Positions 1 to 8,198 of a DNA stretch of 45,896 nucleotides are shown piece by piece. The stretch's first letter is position 1, and every line of letters begins with the position of its first letter. Origin of the DNA: Gemmatimonadota bacterium (GTDB taxonomy: Bacteria; Gemmatimonadota; Gemmatimonadetes; Longimicrobiales; Gaopeijiaceae); the NCBI GenBank assembly GCA_009841165.1, contig VXMI01000143.1, positions 1 to 45,896 on the forward strand, written 5' to 3'. The position numbers and the translations under genes were made by a program. The notes beneath the pieces were generated by a model. It did no database searches. It saw only the letters and a list, made by a program, of their open reading frames with translations, and had not been told where the DNA came from.

Positions 1-1478
1 ACCGCACCCGCCGCCGCCACCCCCTCCTCGATCCGAACCTCCGCCGTGTACACCTGGTAGCTCCCCGACCGCGCGTCCGCCCACACCGGGTGAAAGTGCC
101 CGTCGGCCGACGCCGTGAGCCCCATGTAGTCGCCGCCGTTCACCCAGCGCGACGCCGCCGACAGGAGCGCGACCCGCAGCTCTCCATCCGGTCCGCTGAA
201 GGTCGCCGGGGTCGGCAGCAGGTTCCCCGAGCCCATGGGCCGCGACAGCGCGCTGGACACGCGCTCAGGCGCCGCAAAACTCTCCCCACCGTCGAACGAG
301 GCCGCGAAGTACTGATGAAACGCAAACTCCGACGGCGCCTCGCGCGTGTCGTACCAGGTCACCCCAAGAACCCCGTCCCCATTGACGGCCACGGCGGCCT
401 GAAACTGCTGCGCACCCTCGACCCCGCTGGGCGCCACCTGCCGGGGCCCACTCCAGCTCGACCCCCGATCATCCGTCCGCGCCAACACAACCCGCGGCAG
501 TCCCCCCGAGTAATCCGGCCACACCGCGTAGACGCGATCCCGAAACCGCTCGCTCCGATCCACCGCATACATCACCCACGACCCGCCGCGAAACCGCTCG
601 ATACCCTCCCTCGCCCCGCGCAACTCGTCGCCGGTCATCTTCACCGGCCCCGCCCTGGGCTCCGAAAACGACACGCCCCCATCACTCGACACCACCGTCC
701 AGATCCGCGACCCATCCCACTCGGCCGTCTGCTCCGGCGTGAACGGAAAGTCGACGAACGGCACCATGATCGCCCCGTCGGCAAACACCAGCATCGGGTC
801 CACGTTCAGCCCGCGCTCCCCCCCGCCGTCGATGAACTTCACCGGCCCGATCCAGCTCTGGCCGTCGTCCTCCGAGCGGAACACGCCCAGGCTGTACTCG
901 AGTCCGCCGTACAGCGCGCTCACGTACACCCGCCCCGCAAACGGACCCGTCGTCTGGTCGGCCACGAGCATCGGGTGGTCGTAGGACGCGCCCAGGTTGT
1001 ACACGTCCGACCAGGTCGCGCCTTCATCCTCTGACCGGTAAGAGTGCAGAAACGCGCGCGTACGCCCGGTCTCGTCGGGTGCGGTTGTGAGGGTGAGGAA
1101 GAGCGCCGTCCCTGCTGCGGTGAACGTCACTTGCGGATCGGCTCCCCCCATTTCGCGCTGCTCCGGGAAGATGATGTCGTCCCAGACGATACCGCCGTCC
1201 CGGCTCACATAGGCCTTCGTCGCGGCCCCGCCGTCACGGCGCGTGAACGTGATCGCACCGGCCAGCAGGTTGCGCGGGTTGCGCGGATTCGCGGCCGCCA
1301 TGATCTCGACGTGCGGCCGGTCCCCGTCCCTGCTCACCAGGTGGTCCGGGCTCACCACGATGCGGTGCTGCGCTTCGGCCTGCCGGGTTTGGGCCGCTCC
1401 ACCGACTCCCGGCGCCACCAACGACCCGGCTGCGACCCAATTCAAAATGCGTAATTTGCGTATTTTACGTATTTCCAT
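1..1478 (-). CDS. Exported BNR/Asp-box (sialidase-fold) protein, 3' end off the window
   Basis: The frame is open from an ATG at 1478 to the left edge (at least 492 codons), so the C-terminus is missing. The first ~30 residues are basic then hydrophobic (MEIRKIRKLRILNWVAAG) and look like a signal peptide. At least six Asp-box-like motifs are spread along the protein, including SRDGGIVWDD, SEDEGATWSD, SEDDGQSWIG, SSDGGVSFSE, TDDRGSSWSG and SFDGGESFAA. This is the hallmark of a BNR/sialidase-type beta-propeller. Asp boxes are structural, so sialidase activity does not follow; an extracytoplasmic glycan- or protein-binding propeller is equally possible. The start codon overlaps a 9-bp triplicate repeat (1445-1471). 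No strong Shine-Dalgarno is visible. Confidence 0.8.
   Translation of the reverse strand, partial: MEIRKIRKLRILNWVAAGSLVAPGVGGAAQTRQAEAQHRIVVSPDHLVSRDGDRPHVEIMAAANPRNPRNLLAGAITFTRRDGGAATKAYVSRDGGIVWDDIIFPEQREMGGADPQVTFTAAGTALFLTLTTAPDETGRTRAFLHSYRSEDEGATWSDVYNLGASYDHPMLVADQTTGPFAGRVYVSALYGGLEYSLGVFRSEDDGQSWIGPVKFIDGGGERGLNVDPMLVFADGAIMVPFVDFPFTPEQTAEWDGSRIWTVVSSDGGVSFSEPRAGPVKMTGDELRGAREGIERFRGGSWVMYAVDRSERFRDRVYAVWPDYSGGLPRVVLARTDDRGSSWSGPRQVAPSGVEGAQQFQAAVAVNGDGVLGVTWYDTREAPSEFAFHQYFAASFDGGESFAAPERVSSALSRPMGSGNLLPTPATFSGPDGELRVALLSAASRWVNGGDYMGLTASADGHFHPVWADARSGSYQVYTAEVRIEEGVAAAGA
1445..1471. repeat. Three 9-bp AT-rich tandem units in a signal-peptide start
   Basis: On the minus strand the units TACGTAAAA, TACGCAAAT and TACGCATTT follow each other directly. 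They begin a few bases after the ATG of the Asp-box protein and encode an Ile-Arg-Lys type repeat. The composition is far more AT-rich than the surroundings. Confidence 0.6.
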
Positions 1479-1534
1479 ATTCAGCCTGCAGGTTGAGGGG
1501 GCGTCCACCGGGTCGCTGGCTGGTCCACGGGCCG

Positions 1535-2800
1535 CTAATGCCCGGCACTTGCCATCGCCTCGATCACCAGGTCCGCCAGCTTCGGCAGATGGTCGCCCAT
1601 CCGTGAGTCGTCCGAATTGATCTGGATCGCCACCGCGACGCCGTGGTCAGCATAGTACGTGACCAGCGAATTGTACCCGGGGAAGAACCCGCCGTGGCCG
1701 TAGGTCAGTCCGTGTTCGCCCTCGGCGACAGCCACCCCCAGGCCATACCCCAGATGCGGCTTCGTGTCGTCGGTCGGGAACCCGATCCGGAACAGGTCGG
1801 GCAGATCGTCCCCTTCGATCGCCTCACCCTCGTACAGCAGCTTCGCCCAGCGCACCAGCGCCTGCGGGTTGTTCACGACGCCGCCCCCCGTCCACTCCTG
1901 CAGCGGGTGGACCATCAGCTGGCCGTCGACCACGATCTCGAGCGGCGTATCGAAGAGCCGGACGCTCGCGTGCGCGTAGCCCTGTGACAGCCCGGGGAGG
2001 TCGCGGCGGTCGGCCGGCAGGGTCAGTTCGAGCCCGAACGGACCCAGGAACATCTCGTCGAGCAGGTCGTAGTAGTCGCGGCCCGTCGCCGCCTCGATCG
2101 CCAGGCCCGCGAGGGTGTAGTGGACGTCGCTGTAGTGGTATCCCTCACCTGCGGGGAAGAGCGGCTCGGCGTCGAGCACCGCCTCGGCGATGAACTGCTC
2201 CGGGGTCATGTAGGCGTCGGGGTCGCTGAAGAACTCGGCCAGCCGGGCCGCGAAATCGGGGTCCTCGAAGTACGGCTGGATCATCCCGGCGGTGTGGCTG
2301 AGTAGATGGCGCAGCGTCAGGTCCGCGTGATTGGGGACCCGCGAGAACCAGTCCTCGTCGCCGAGCCAGGTCGAGACCGGCGTGTCGAGGTCGATTTCCC
2401 CATTCATCGCCAGCTGCAGGGCGACCGCCGCGACGTACGTCTTCCCGATGCTGCCCGACGGCATCCGCAGGTCCGGCGTCATCGGAATGTCGTCGTCCAC
2501 GTCGGACTCGCCGGTGGCGAAGCCTTGGACGCTCCCGTCCGGCAGAATGAACGCGGCGGTCGCGCCGGGGAAGTTCTCGTCGGTGTCCTGGGCCTGTGCC
2601 CACGCCACGTCGAGTTCGGACTGGAAGCGCTCGCCGAGCTCCGCGGCGGCTTGCGGGGACAGGGAGGGCTGAGGCCCGGCAGTCGCGTCCCCGTTCGAAT
2701 CCGCTGCCGGGCCGCAGGCCGCGACGACGAGAATGCCCAGGCCCGCGAGGTGCAGCCCCGCCGGCCGGAGCAAGAAGTTACCTGGCTGAGTTTCAATCAT
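1535..2800 (-). CDS. Lipid-anchored serine hydrolase, beta-lactamase/PBP4-like (S12) family
   Basis: The 421-residue product begins MIETQ. I chose the ATG at 2800 because AAAGGA lies 8 bases upstream and because it places a lipobox (VVAAC, Cys29) correctly. The catalytic Ser-x-x-Lys is S117-I-G-K120. LLSHTAGM, a Tyr-Ser-Asp in the YxN position and a C-terminal HGG complete the class C beta-lactamase/D-Ala-D-Ala-peptidase fold. Family members hydrolyse D-amino-acid peptides, esters or beta-lactams; the substrate cannot be read here. It is probably an envelope lipoprotein acting outside the cytoplasm. A second family member lies at 18456. The 395 bases upstream contain only a decayed toxin-antitoxin remnant. 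Confidence 0.9.
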   Translation of the reverse strand: MIETQPGNFLLRPAGLHLAGLGILVVAACGPAADSNGDATAGPQPSLSPQAAAELGERFQSELDVAWAQAQDTDENFPGATAAFILPDGSVQGFATGESDVDDDIPMTPDLRMPSGSIGKTYVAAVALQLAMNGEIDLDTPVSTWLGDEDWFSRVPNHADLTLRHLLSHTAGMIQPYFEDPDFAARLAEFFSDPDAYMTPEQFIAEAVLDAEPLFPAGEGYHYSDVHYTLAGLAIEAATGRDYYDLLDEMFLGPFGLELTLPADRRDLPGLSQGYAHASVRLFDTPLEIVVDGQLMVHPLQEWTGGGVVNNPQALVRWAKLLYEGEAIEGDDLPDLFRIGFPTDDTKPHLGYGLGVAVAEGEHGLTYGHGGFFPGYNSLVTYYADHGVAVAIQINSDDSRMGDHLPKLADLVIEAMASAGH

Positions 2801-2908
2801 CCTGTTGTCCTTTCCCATGACAGTCGCTTGCGCAAGGCCGCGAAGGCTGGCCCAACGGCCACACGCTCGCCGCTTGATACACCTGGCCGACTTGGCCACT
2901 ATGGCCAG

Positions 2909-3103
2909 ATGAGAATTGGGCCCTGTCGCATTGACGGTCCCGGCGCAGACCGCGCCGCGGCCGAATTGCTGAGTCGCGGCGTTGCGGTCCCGCCTCGTGC
3001 ATGTCTCGATATCGAGCGCTTCCTGAGTGTACCGGCACCCCGGCTGACCGGAGGCGCAAGCGCCAGCGAGATCATCGTGGCCGAGCGGGCGGCGAGCCGT
3101 TGA
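2909..3103 (+). pseudogene. Possible antitoxin remnant
   Basis: A 64-codon plus-strand frame ends with a segment (RFLSVPAPRLTGG, then SEIIVAERAASR) that resembles the C-terminus of small antitoxins paired with PIN toxins. Its TGA overlaps a TTG that opens a PIN-like N-terminus, the usual spacing in such operons. No Shine-Dalgarno precedes the ATG, and the rest of the frame is not recognisable. It sits alone in the 2801-3195 gap. The call rests on the ending and on the PIN fragment next to it, so it is weak. Confidence 0.3.
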
Positions 3104-3129
3104 AGTACTGGGATTCCTCGGCTCTGTAG
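3100..3129 (+). pseudogene. Decayed PIN-domain toxin start
   Basis: From a TTG at 3100 the frame reads LKYWDSSAL and then stops at TAG. This matches the strand-1 motif of many PIN toxins ([ML]KYWDSSALV), whose Asp is the first metal ligand. No continuation of a PIN domain was found in any frame before 3195, so only the first ten codons survive. Confidence 0.35.
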
Positions 3130-3195
3130 CGACGATCGCCTCTCTCGCGCGGCGCACCGCGAGGGCTTCACCGTTCTTTAGGCCGTCGCCGGTCC

Positions 3196-5124
3196 TCAAT
3201 TCAACTCCAACAGTTGGCTCGCCCCCTCCGGTACGATCGGCAGCAGCACATGCGACGGGTACTCCGCCGAGTGGTGGACCGCGTTGCGCGCCACGACCCA
3301 CTCCGTCTCGTCGTAGTTGTTGCCGCCCGTGTTCAGGTTGCGGTCGAAGCGCGGGAAGCTGGCCGACGCCACTTCGAGGCGGATCCGGTGGCCCGGCGGG
3401 AAGTAGTTGCTCGTGGCGTCGAGGACGACGGTGATCTCGTAGACCTCGCCCTCTTCCATGAACACCCTGCGGTCGAAGCCCTCCCGGTAGCGCGCGCGCA
3501 GGACCCCTTCCTGCAGGAAGAACGCGGTGCCGTCCGGGTGGACATCGACCAGTTTGGCGGTGAAGTCGGTGTCGCGAGCGTCCGATGAAACGTAGAGCGT
3601 GGCCGTGATGGGGCCGGTCATCTCCACGCCGGCTTCGAGGGGTGGGGTGGTGTAGACGAGGACGTCATCCCGCTCTTCGACCGGACGCTGGTCATAGAAC
3701 CCCTCCTCCATACCGTAGGAGCCGGACATGGAGGGGGTCGGCGCACCGGGATCGTAGGTGTATCGGTCGACCGCCCCGTTCTGCGGCGCTTCCGTGGTGA
3801 GCACCCCGTCGCCGTTCAGGCTGTTCGCCGCGCCGCCGCTCGTCAGGTAGTACCGGGTGAACTGCGTGCCCGCGACCGGCCACTCGTCGGCGGCCCGCCA
3901 CTCGTTCCTGCCCATCAGGTAGTACTGCACCGGCGGCATGTCGGTGACCCCGTTGTCCTCGCCCTTGAGCCAGTGGTCGTACCAGCGGACGTAGAGCGTC
4001 CAGAAGTCGTAGCGGGCGTCGCCCAGTTCGCGTTCGCCGACCAGAGTGGGGGCGGTGATGCGTTCCGAGTCGCAGTGGGACACCGGCGAGATGACCACGA
4101 ACTGGTTGTCGCGGGCGGTGCTCGATACGGCGTTCTCCTGGAAATGGTTGAACTGCCAGAGCGTCTCGTTCACGCCGAAGTCGTGCCAGGAATTGATGAA
4201 GAGGGAAGGGACGTCGATCTGCTCGTGGCCCTTGTAGTAGGGGAACTGGTCCCACCAGGGGTCGGCGAGACCATGGGTCAGGATCGATTCCCAGTCGGTG
4301 TGCGGGCGGTTGGCCCTCTGCATCATGTCGATCAGCGGAAGCGAGTTGATGATGGCGTCCAGGTCGACTTCGGGGGCGTTGACCGGGCCCGGCGAGTACT
4401 GGTACGCGATCCGCTGGAATTCCTCGTCGGAAAGGTGGGACGGCGGCCGCAGGTAGACCTTGGACCCGGCGAAGACCATCCACCCGGCGGCAGCCGCCAG
4501 GTTGAACGCGCCGCCGTTGTACGTCCCGAAGTAGCGGTAGATGTTGTCCGCCGGGCCGTTGATGCTGCCCGAGGCCTGCGGAATCATCGCGGCCAGGCTC
4601 GGGGGCTGCGCGGGCGCCATCCACACCTGCGCATCGCCCAGGTCGGAGCAGCCGTAGGTCCCCACCTTGCCGTTCGACCACGACTGATCGGCCAGCCACT
4701 CGACCGCGTCGTAGCCGTCGACATCCTCCCTGACCGCCAGCGAATACACGCCTTCGGACTCGAAGCGCCCGCGCTTGTCCTGCACGGCTACGACGTACCC
4801 CTGCCCGACGAACATGCGGACCACCTGGCCGAGGTAGCCCGTGCGGAACGCGGACTTGTCGTACGGCGTCCGGATCAGGATCACGGGCAGCGGTTCGGGC
4901 GCGCCGTCCGGGAAGTGGAGATCCGTGGACAGGCGGACACCGTCGCGCATCGGCACGCGCGCGGCCTGCTCGACGCGCATGTCGTAGCGCGGCTCGAGCA
5001 TAGGGTAGGGGGCGCCGTCGTCGGTCTGGGCAGGGGAGTCGGTACCGCCATCGGTGGAGGGCGGGGCGCAGCTCGCGAGCGCGAGGGACGCGATGCAGAC
5101 GAGGAGGGTTGTGGTACGGATCAT
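3196..5124 (-). CDS. CocE/NonD-family hydrolase lipoprotein (S15 X-Pro dipeptidyl-peptidase-like)
   Basis: This 642-residue protein starts at the ATG at 5124, 7 bases after AGGAGG, and carries a lipobox (LALASC, Cys19). Residues ~50-330 form an alpha/beta-hydrolase domain with the nucleophile elbow G-T-Y-G-C-S160-D-L-G. Later come Asp (HGLADPWWDQ) and His (VSHCDSE) candidates. The C-terminal third is the jelly-roll typical of the family (PPGHRIRLEVASASFPRFDRN). Known members are X-Pro dipeptidyl peptidases, cocaine esterase and glutaryl-7-ACA acylases, so the exact bond cleaved is unknown. A cysteine precedes the nucleophile where glycine is common. The gene is divergent from the S33 peptidase at 5267, with a 142-base shared promoter region. 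Confidence 0.9.
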   Translation of the reverse strand: MIRTTTLLVCIASLALASCAPPSTDGGTDSPAQTDDGAPYPMLEPRYDMRVEQAARVPMRDGVRLSTDLHFPDGAPEPLPVILIRTPYDKSAFRTGYLGQVVRMFVGQGYVVAVQDKRGRFESEGVYSLAVREDVDGYDAVEWLADQSWSNGKVGTYGCSDLGDAQVWMAPAQPPSLAAMIPQASGSINGPADNIYRYFGTYNGGAFNLAAAAGWMVFAGSKVYLRPPSHLSDEEFQRIAYQYSPGPVNAPEVDLDAIINSLPLIDMMQRANRPHTDWESILTHGLADPWWDQFPYYKGHEQIDVPSLFINSWHDFGVNETLWQFNHFQENAVSSTARDNQFVVISPVSHCDSERITAPTLVGERELGDARYDFWTLYVRWYDHWLKGEDNGVTDMPPVQYYLMGRNEWRAADEWPVAGTQFTRYYLTSGGAANSLNGDGVLTTEAPQNGAVDRYTYDPGAPTPSMSGSYGMEEGFYDQRPVEERDDVLVYTTPPLEAGVEMTGPITATLYVSSDARDTDFTAKLVDVHPDGTAFFLQEGVLRARYREGFDRRVFMEEGEVYEITVVLDATSNYFPPGHRIRLEVASASFPRFDRNLNTGGNNYDETEWVVARNAVHHSAEYPSHVLLPIVPEGASQLLELN

Positions 5125-5266
5125 GGTGCAGCCTCCTGTGCCCGATGTAGTGTCCGGTACCTGATATCCATTAGGCAACGGTACCGCCGGGCGCGCCAGT
5201 CGGTCACGACGGAGCGGTGGGCGCCCGAGAGAACGAACGCCCCACGACGCACCAAGGAAGCCCGCC

Positions 5267-6391
5267 ATGAGCCTGCCAGCCGCCATCAGATCCGGGCCCG
5301 CGTCCTTCGCCATCCTTGCACTCGGCCTCCTGGCTGCCGCTTGCGACGCCCCGGCCCCGAGCGCCGCCATGCCCAGGGACTCGATCGTCGCCCGCCTGGC
5401 CGATCTGCGAGCGATCCACACGCCGGAGGGGGTCGACGTCCTGGAGCCGATCGAGGTCAACGGCTCGACCCAGTGGCTCTCGATCCGTGGGCTGAACCGC
5501 GCCAACCCGATCCTCCTCGTGCTCCACGGCGGCCCCGGCAGCCCGGTCATGGGGATGGCGTGGGCATACCAGAAGCCGTGGGAAGACTTCTTCACGGTGG
5601 TGAACTGGGATCGCCGCGGCGTCGGCAAGAGCTTCGCCGCCGCGGACTCCGCCCGCCTCGCGCCCACGCTGACCCTCCAGCAGCACGTGGACGACGCCCT
5701 GGTGGTCGTCGAACACCTGCTGTCGCGGTTCGGACAGGAGAAGCTCGTGGTCCTCGGATACTCGTACGGCAGTTCGATCGGCCCCCACCTCGTCGAACAG
5801 CATCCGGAGCTCTTTCACGCCTACGTCGGCCTCGGCCAGTCGGGCGGGCCGGGCAGCGAGGCGCAACTCTATTCCACGCTCATGGAGCGCGTCCGCGAAG
5901 CCAGCGACACGACCGCAATCCGCGAACTGGAGGCCCTCCAGCCCTACCCGCCCCCGCCAGGCCCCGGCGCCGTCGCAAAGCTGCTCGCCGCTCGCAGATG
6001 GGCCCGCGAGTACGACGGTGGCTGGTACGGGAAGCCCACGTTCGACCTGTACTTCGCACTCCCGGAGTGGGGACCCGAGTACACCGAGGACGACGTGGCG
6101 AGCCTCCTCCCGGCGATGGCGTGGGCCGAGCGGCACCTGATCGACGGTGCGCCGGAACCCCGGCGGCGCGGGATGGTGGAACGCTTCGAAGTCCCCGTGG
6201 TCATGCTCCACGGCCGCTTCGACCTGCACACGCCGTATGGGAGCGCCCTCGCCTACTTCAACCGAATCGACGCACCCCACAAACGGTTCGTGACCTTCGA
6301 ACGCAGCTCACACATGATCATGTTCGAAGAGCCGGGCCGAATGCTGATGACCCTGGTGAACGAAGTGCTGCCGCTGGCGGGAGGTTCCTAG
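5267..6391 (+). CDS. Lipid-anchored S33 alpha/beta hydrolase, proline-iminopeptidase-like
   Basis: The 374-residue protein has a hydrophobic N-terminus ending in a lipobox (LLAAAC, Cys26). HGGPGSP (88-94) is the oxyanion-hole signature of prolyl aminopeptidases. DRRGVGKS (115-122) and the elbow G-Y-S166-Y-G follow. HGRFDLHTP supplies the Asp, and SSHMIMFEEP the His, of the triad. This is the S33 family, which removes N-terminal Pro or other residues from short peptides. The ATG follows AAGGAAG by a few bases. The stop overlaps the stop of the convergent plug-domain gene (CTAG at 6388-6391). Together with the S15-like gene on the other side of the promoter it points to extracytoplasmic peptide degradation. 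Confidence 0.9.
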   Translation: MSLPAAIRSGPASFAILALGLLAAACDAPAPSAAMPRDSIVARLADLRAIHTPEGVDVLEPIEVNGSTQWLSIRGLNRANPILLVLHGGPGSPVMGMAWAYQKPWEDFFTVVNWDRRGVGKSFAAADSARLAPTLTLQQHVDDALVVVEHLLSRFGQEKLVVLGYSYGSSIGPHLVEQHPELFHAYVGLGQSGGPGSEAQLYSTLMERVREASDTTAIRELEALQPYPPPPGPGAVAKLLAARRWAREYDGGWYGKPTFDLYFALPEWGPEYTEDDVASLLPAMAWAERHLIDGAPEPRRRGMVERFEVPVVMLHGRFDLHTPYGSALAYFNRIDAPHKRFVTFERSSHMIMFEEPGRMLMTLVNEVLPLAGGS

Positions 6392-6873
6392 GAACCCTCT
6401 TTGGTCTTCGTGAAGATCTGGATCACGCCGTTCCGGGCCTCGCTGCCGTAGAGTTCCTTCGCGGCGTCGCCCTTGAGCACTTCGACGCGGTCGATCTGAT
6501 CGGGAGTGAGCAGCTGCATGGCTTCGTCCCGGTCACCTTCGACGCGGACGCCATCGATATAGATGATCGGTTCGCCACCCGACTCCAGGGGTTCCGACGA
6601 ACGGATTCTGACCCTGGCTCCCTCACTGGTGACCGTGCCCCTGACCCTGATTCGTTGGGCTTCGACGCGCTCCGAGGCCTCGGAAAGCCGCTGCGACAAC
6701 TCGGACAGCCGCTCCGTCACTTCCGCGATCTCCTGTTGCCGCGTATCGATCTGCACCGATGAGGCGGCGGGCCCGCGTGTGGCCACGACCGTGAACATGG
6801 TTGCCATTACCCCCACGGCACCCGCACCGGCGATGAGTGCGATGACCCCCAGGTCGTTCCTTTTCTTCCTCAT
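6388..6873 (-). CDS. Membrane-anchored stand-alone TonB plug-like domain protein
   Basis: I chose the ATG at 6873 (MRKKRNDLG) over the one at 6891 because GAGGAG stands 8 bases before it. The 161-residue product has one N-terminal membrane segment (residues ~8-30), a coiled-coil stretch (EIAEVTERLSELSQRLSEA) and a C-terminal plug-like motif: PIIYIDGVRV, DQIDRVEVLKGDAA, LYGSEARNGVIQIFTK. That motif is the core of the plug of TonB-dependent receptors, but no beta-barrel follows. Its role without a barrel is unknown; interaction with receptors or with the TonB system is speculation. The domain recurs in the lipoprotein at 38781. Confidence 0.8.
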   Translation of the reverse strand: MRKKRNDLGVIALIAGAGAVGVMATMFTVVATRGPAASSVQIDTRQQEIAEVTERLSELSQRLSEASERVEAQRIRVRGTVTSEGARVRIRSSEPLESGGEPIIYIDGVRVEGDRDEAMQLLTPDQIDRVEVLKGDAAKELYGSEARNGVIQIFTKTKEGS

Positions 6874-6962
6874 CCGGGTGGCTCCTCTCATTGCGGTTCG
6901 AGTGAAATGCGGACTTCCAGCACTCTAAACCCAGGCGGCTCCCAACCGCAACTCGAACGCCC

Positions 6963-8198
6963 TCAGAACCGCTCCGGCGAGAACGCCCCCAGCCCCACAC
7001 CCGCCGTCCCCTCCAGCATCAGCCCGGCGAGCGCCCACCCGCTGCTCGGCGCCAGCGTCACGCCCAGCATCTGGTGGCCGGTGTTCACGTACACGTTGTC
7101 GCGCGACGGCAATTTCCCCATCACGGGGAGGCTGTCCGGCACGATCGGGCGCATGCCGACCCAGGCGCGGCCTCCGTCCCTGGCCTCCGGGATGTCCACC
7201 TGGCGGCCCACCTGCCGGCGGAGCGACTCGATCCGCGCCACGTCCAGCCGCCGGTTGATCCCCGACAGCTCCATCGTCCCGGAGAAGCGCAGCGCGCCGC
7301 GGAAGGGGGTCAGCCCGATCTTGGCACCGCCCAGGTAGAGCGGTTGGCGCAGCTGGTTGACCGGCTCCTCGATGGTGATCGAATAGCCCTTCCCCGCAGT
7401 CAGCGGGATCGGCCACCCCGCCATGCGCGTGAGTGAGCCGGTGAGGGCTCCCGCCGCCAGCACCACTGAATCGACCTCCAGGTCGCCCTGCGAGGTCACG
7501 AGGGCCCTGACGCGCCGCCCCCGGGTCTGGAACCCGGTCACCAGCGTGCCCTCGTGGATCTCGGCGCCGCCCTCGCGCAGCGCCGCCCCCAGCCCCGCCG
7601 TCAGCGATTCGGGCCGCACGTGGCGTTCGTCGCCCACCAGAAGTCCGAACCGGAACCCGGGACGCAGCATCGGCTCGCGCTCGTACAGCTCGGCCTCGCT
7701 CAGCTCGATGCACGACGCCGCCCCCGCCGCGGCGATCAGCTTGACCTCCTTCTGCGCCGCCGCGGCCTTGTCGGAGTCGCGGAACACCATCAGGACGCCC
7801 GCCCTCGAGTACTCGAACTCCACGCCGCCGTCCGCCAGTTCGTCGTACCGCTCCATCGTGAACCGGTTGAGGGCGGCCAGTACCGCGATTCCACGCTTCT
7901 GGTCGGCGTGGTTGCAGAACGAGCGGAACCGGAGCAGCCACGGGGCCAGCTTGAGCAGCGCAGCTGGTTTGATGTAGAGCGGACTGTCCGCGCGCAGCAT
8001 CCAGGACAGCGACTTGAGGGTGAGACCCGGCGCGGGGAGCGGGCTTGAGATCGACGGGCACACCCAGCCCGCGTTGCCTTGCGAGCAGCCGCCGCCGAGC
8101 GTCCACGACTCCACGACGACCGGATCGGCGCCGAGCTTCTTGAGGTAGTACGCCGTGGAAAGGCCGATGACGCCGCCGCCCACAACCCCGACGCGCAT
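6963..8198 (-). CDS. FAD-dependent D-amino-acid dehydrogenase (DadA-like)
   Basis: The 411-residue protein opens with the dinucleotide-binding motif GVVGGGVIGLSTAYYL, followed by GGGCSQGNAGWVCPS, typical of DadA. WVGMRPIVPDSLPVMG near the C-terminus is the family's substrate/FAD segment. DadA oxidises D-amino acids to 2-oxo acids and ammonia, passing electrons to the respiratory chain. The ATG overlaps the TGA of the upstream deacylase by one base (TGATG), so translation is coupled. A deacylase that frees D-amino acids followed by an enzyme that oxidises them makes a D-amino-acid catabolic function likely. An alternative is another amine or sarcosine-type oxidase. Confidence 0.87.
   Translation of the reverse strand: MRVGVVGGGVIGLSTAYYLKKLGADPVVVESWTLGGGCSQGNAGWVCPSISSPLPAPGLTLKSLSWMLRADSPLYIKPAALLKLAPWLLRFRSFCNHADQKRGIAVLAALNRFTMERYDELADGGVEFEYSRAGVLMVFRDSDKAAAAQKEVKLIAAAGAASCIELSEAELYEREPMLRPGFRFGLLVGDERHVRPESLTAGLGAALREGGAEIHEGTLVTGFQTRGRRVRALVTSQGDLEVDSVVLAAGALTGSLTRMAGWPIPLTAGKGYSITIEEPVNQLRQPLYLGGAKIGLTPFRGALRFSGTMELSGINRRLDVARIESLRRQVGRQVDIPEARDGGRAWVGMRPIVPDSLPVMGKLPSRDNVYVNTGHQMLGVTLAPSSGWALAGLMLEGTAGVGLGAFSPERF

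Noticed and set aside
3973-6762. A 929-codon plus-strand frame crossing several genes
   Set aside because: It is antisense to the CocE gene and out of frame with the S33 gene; the translation has no recognisable domain.
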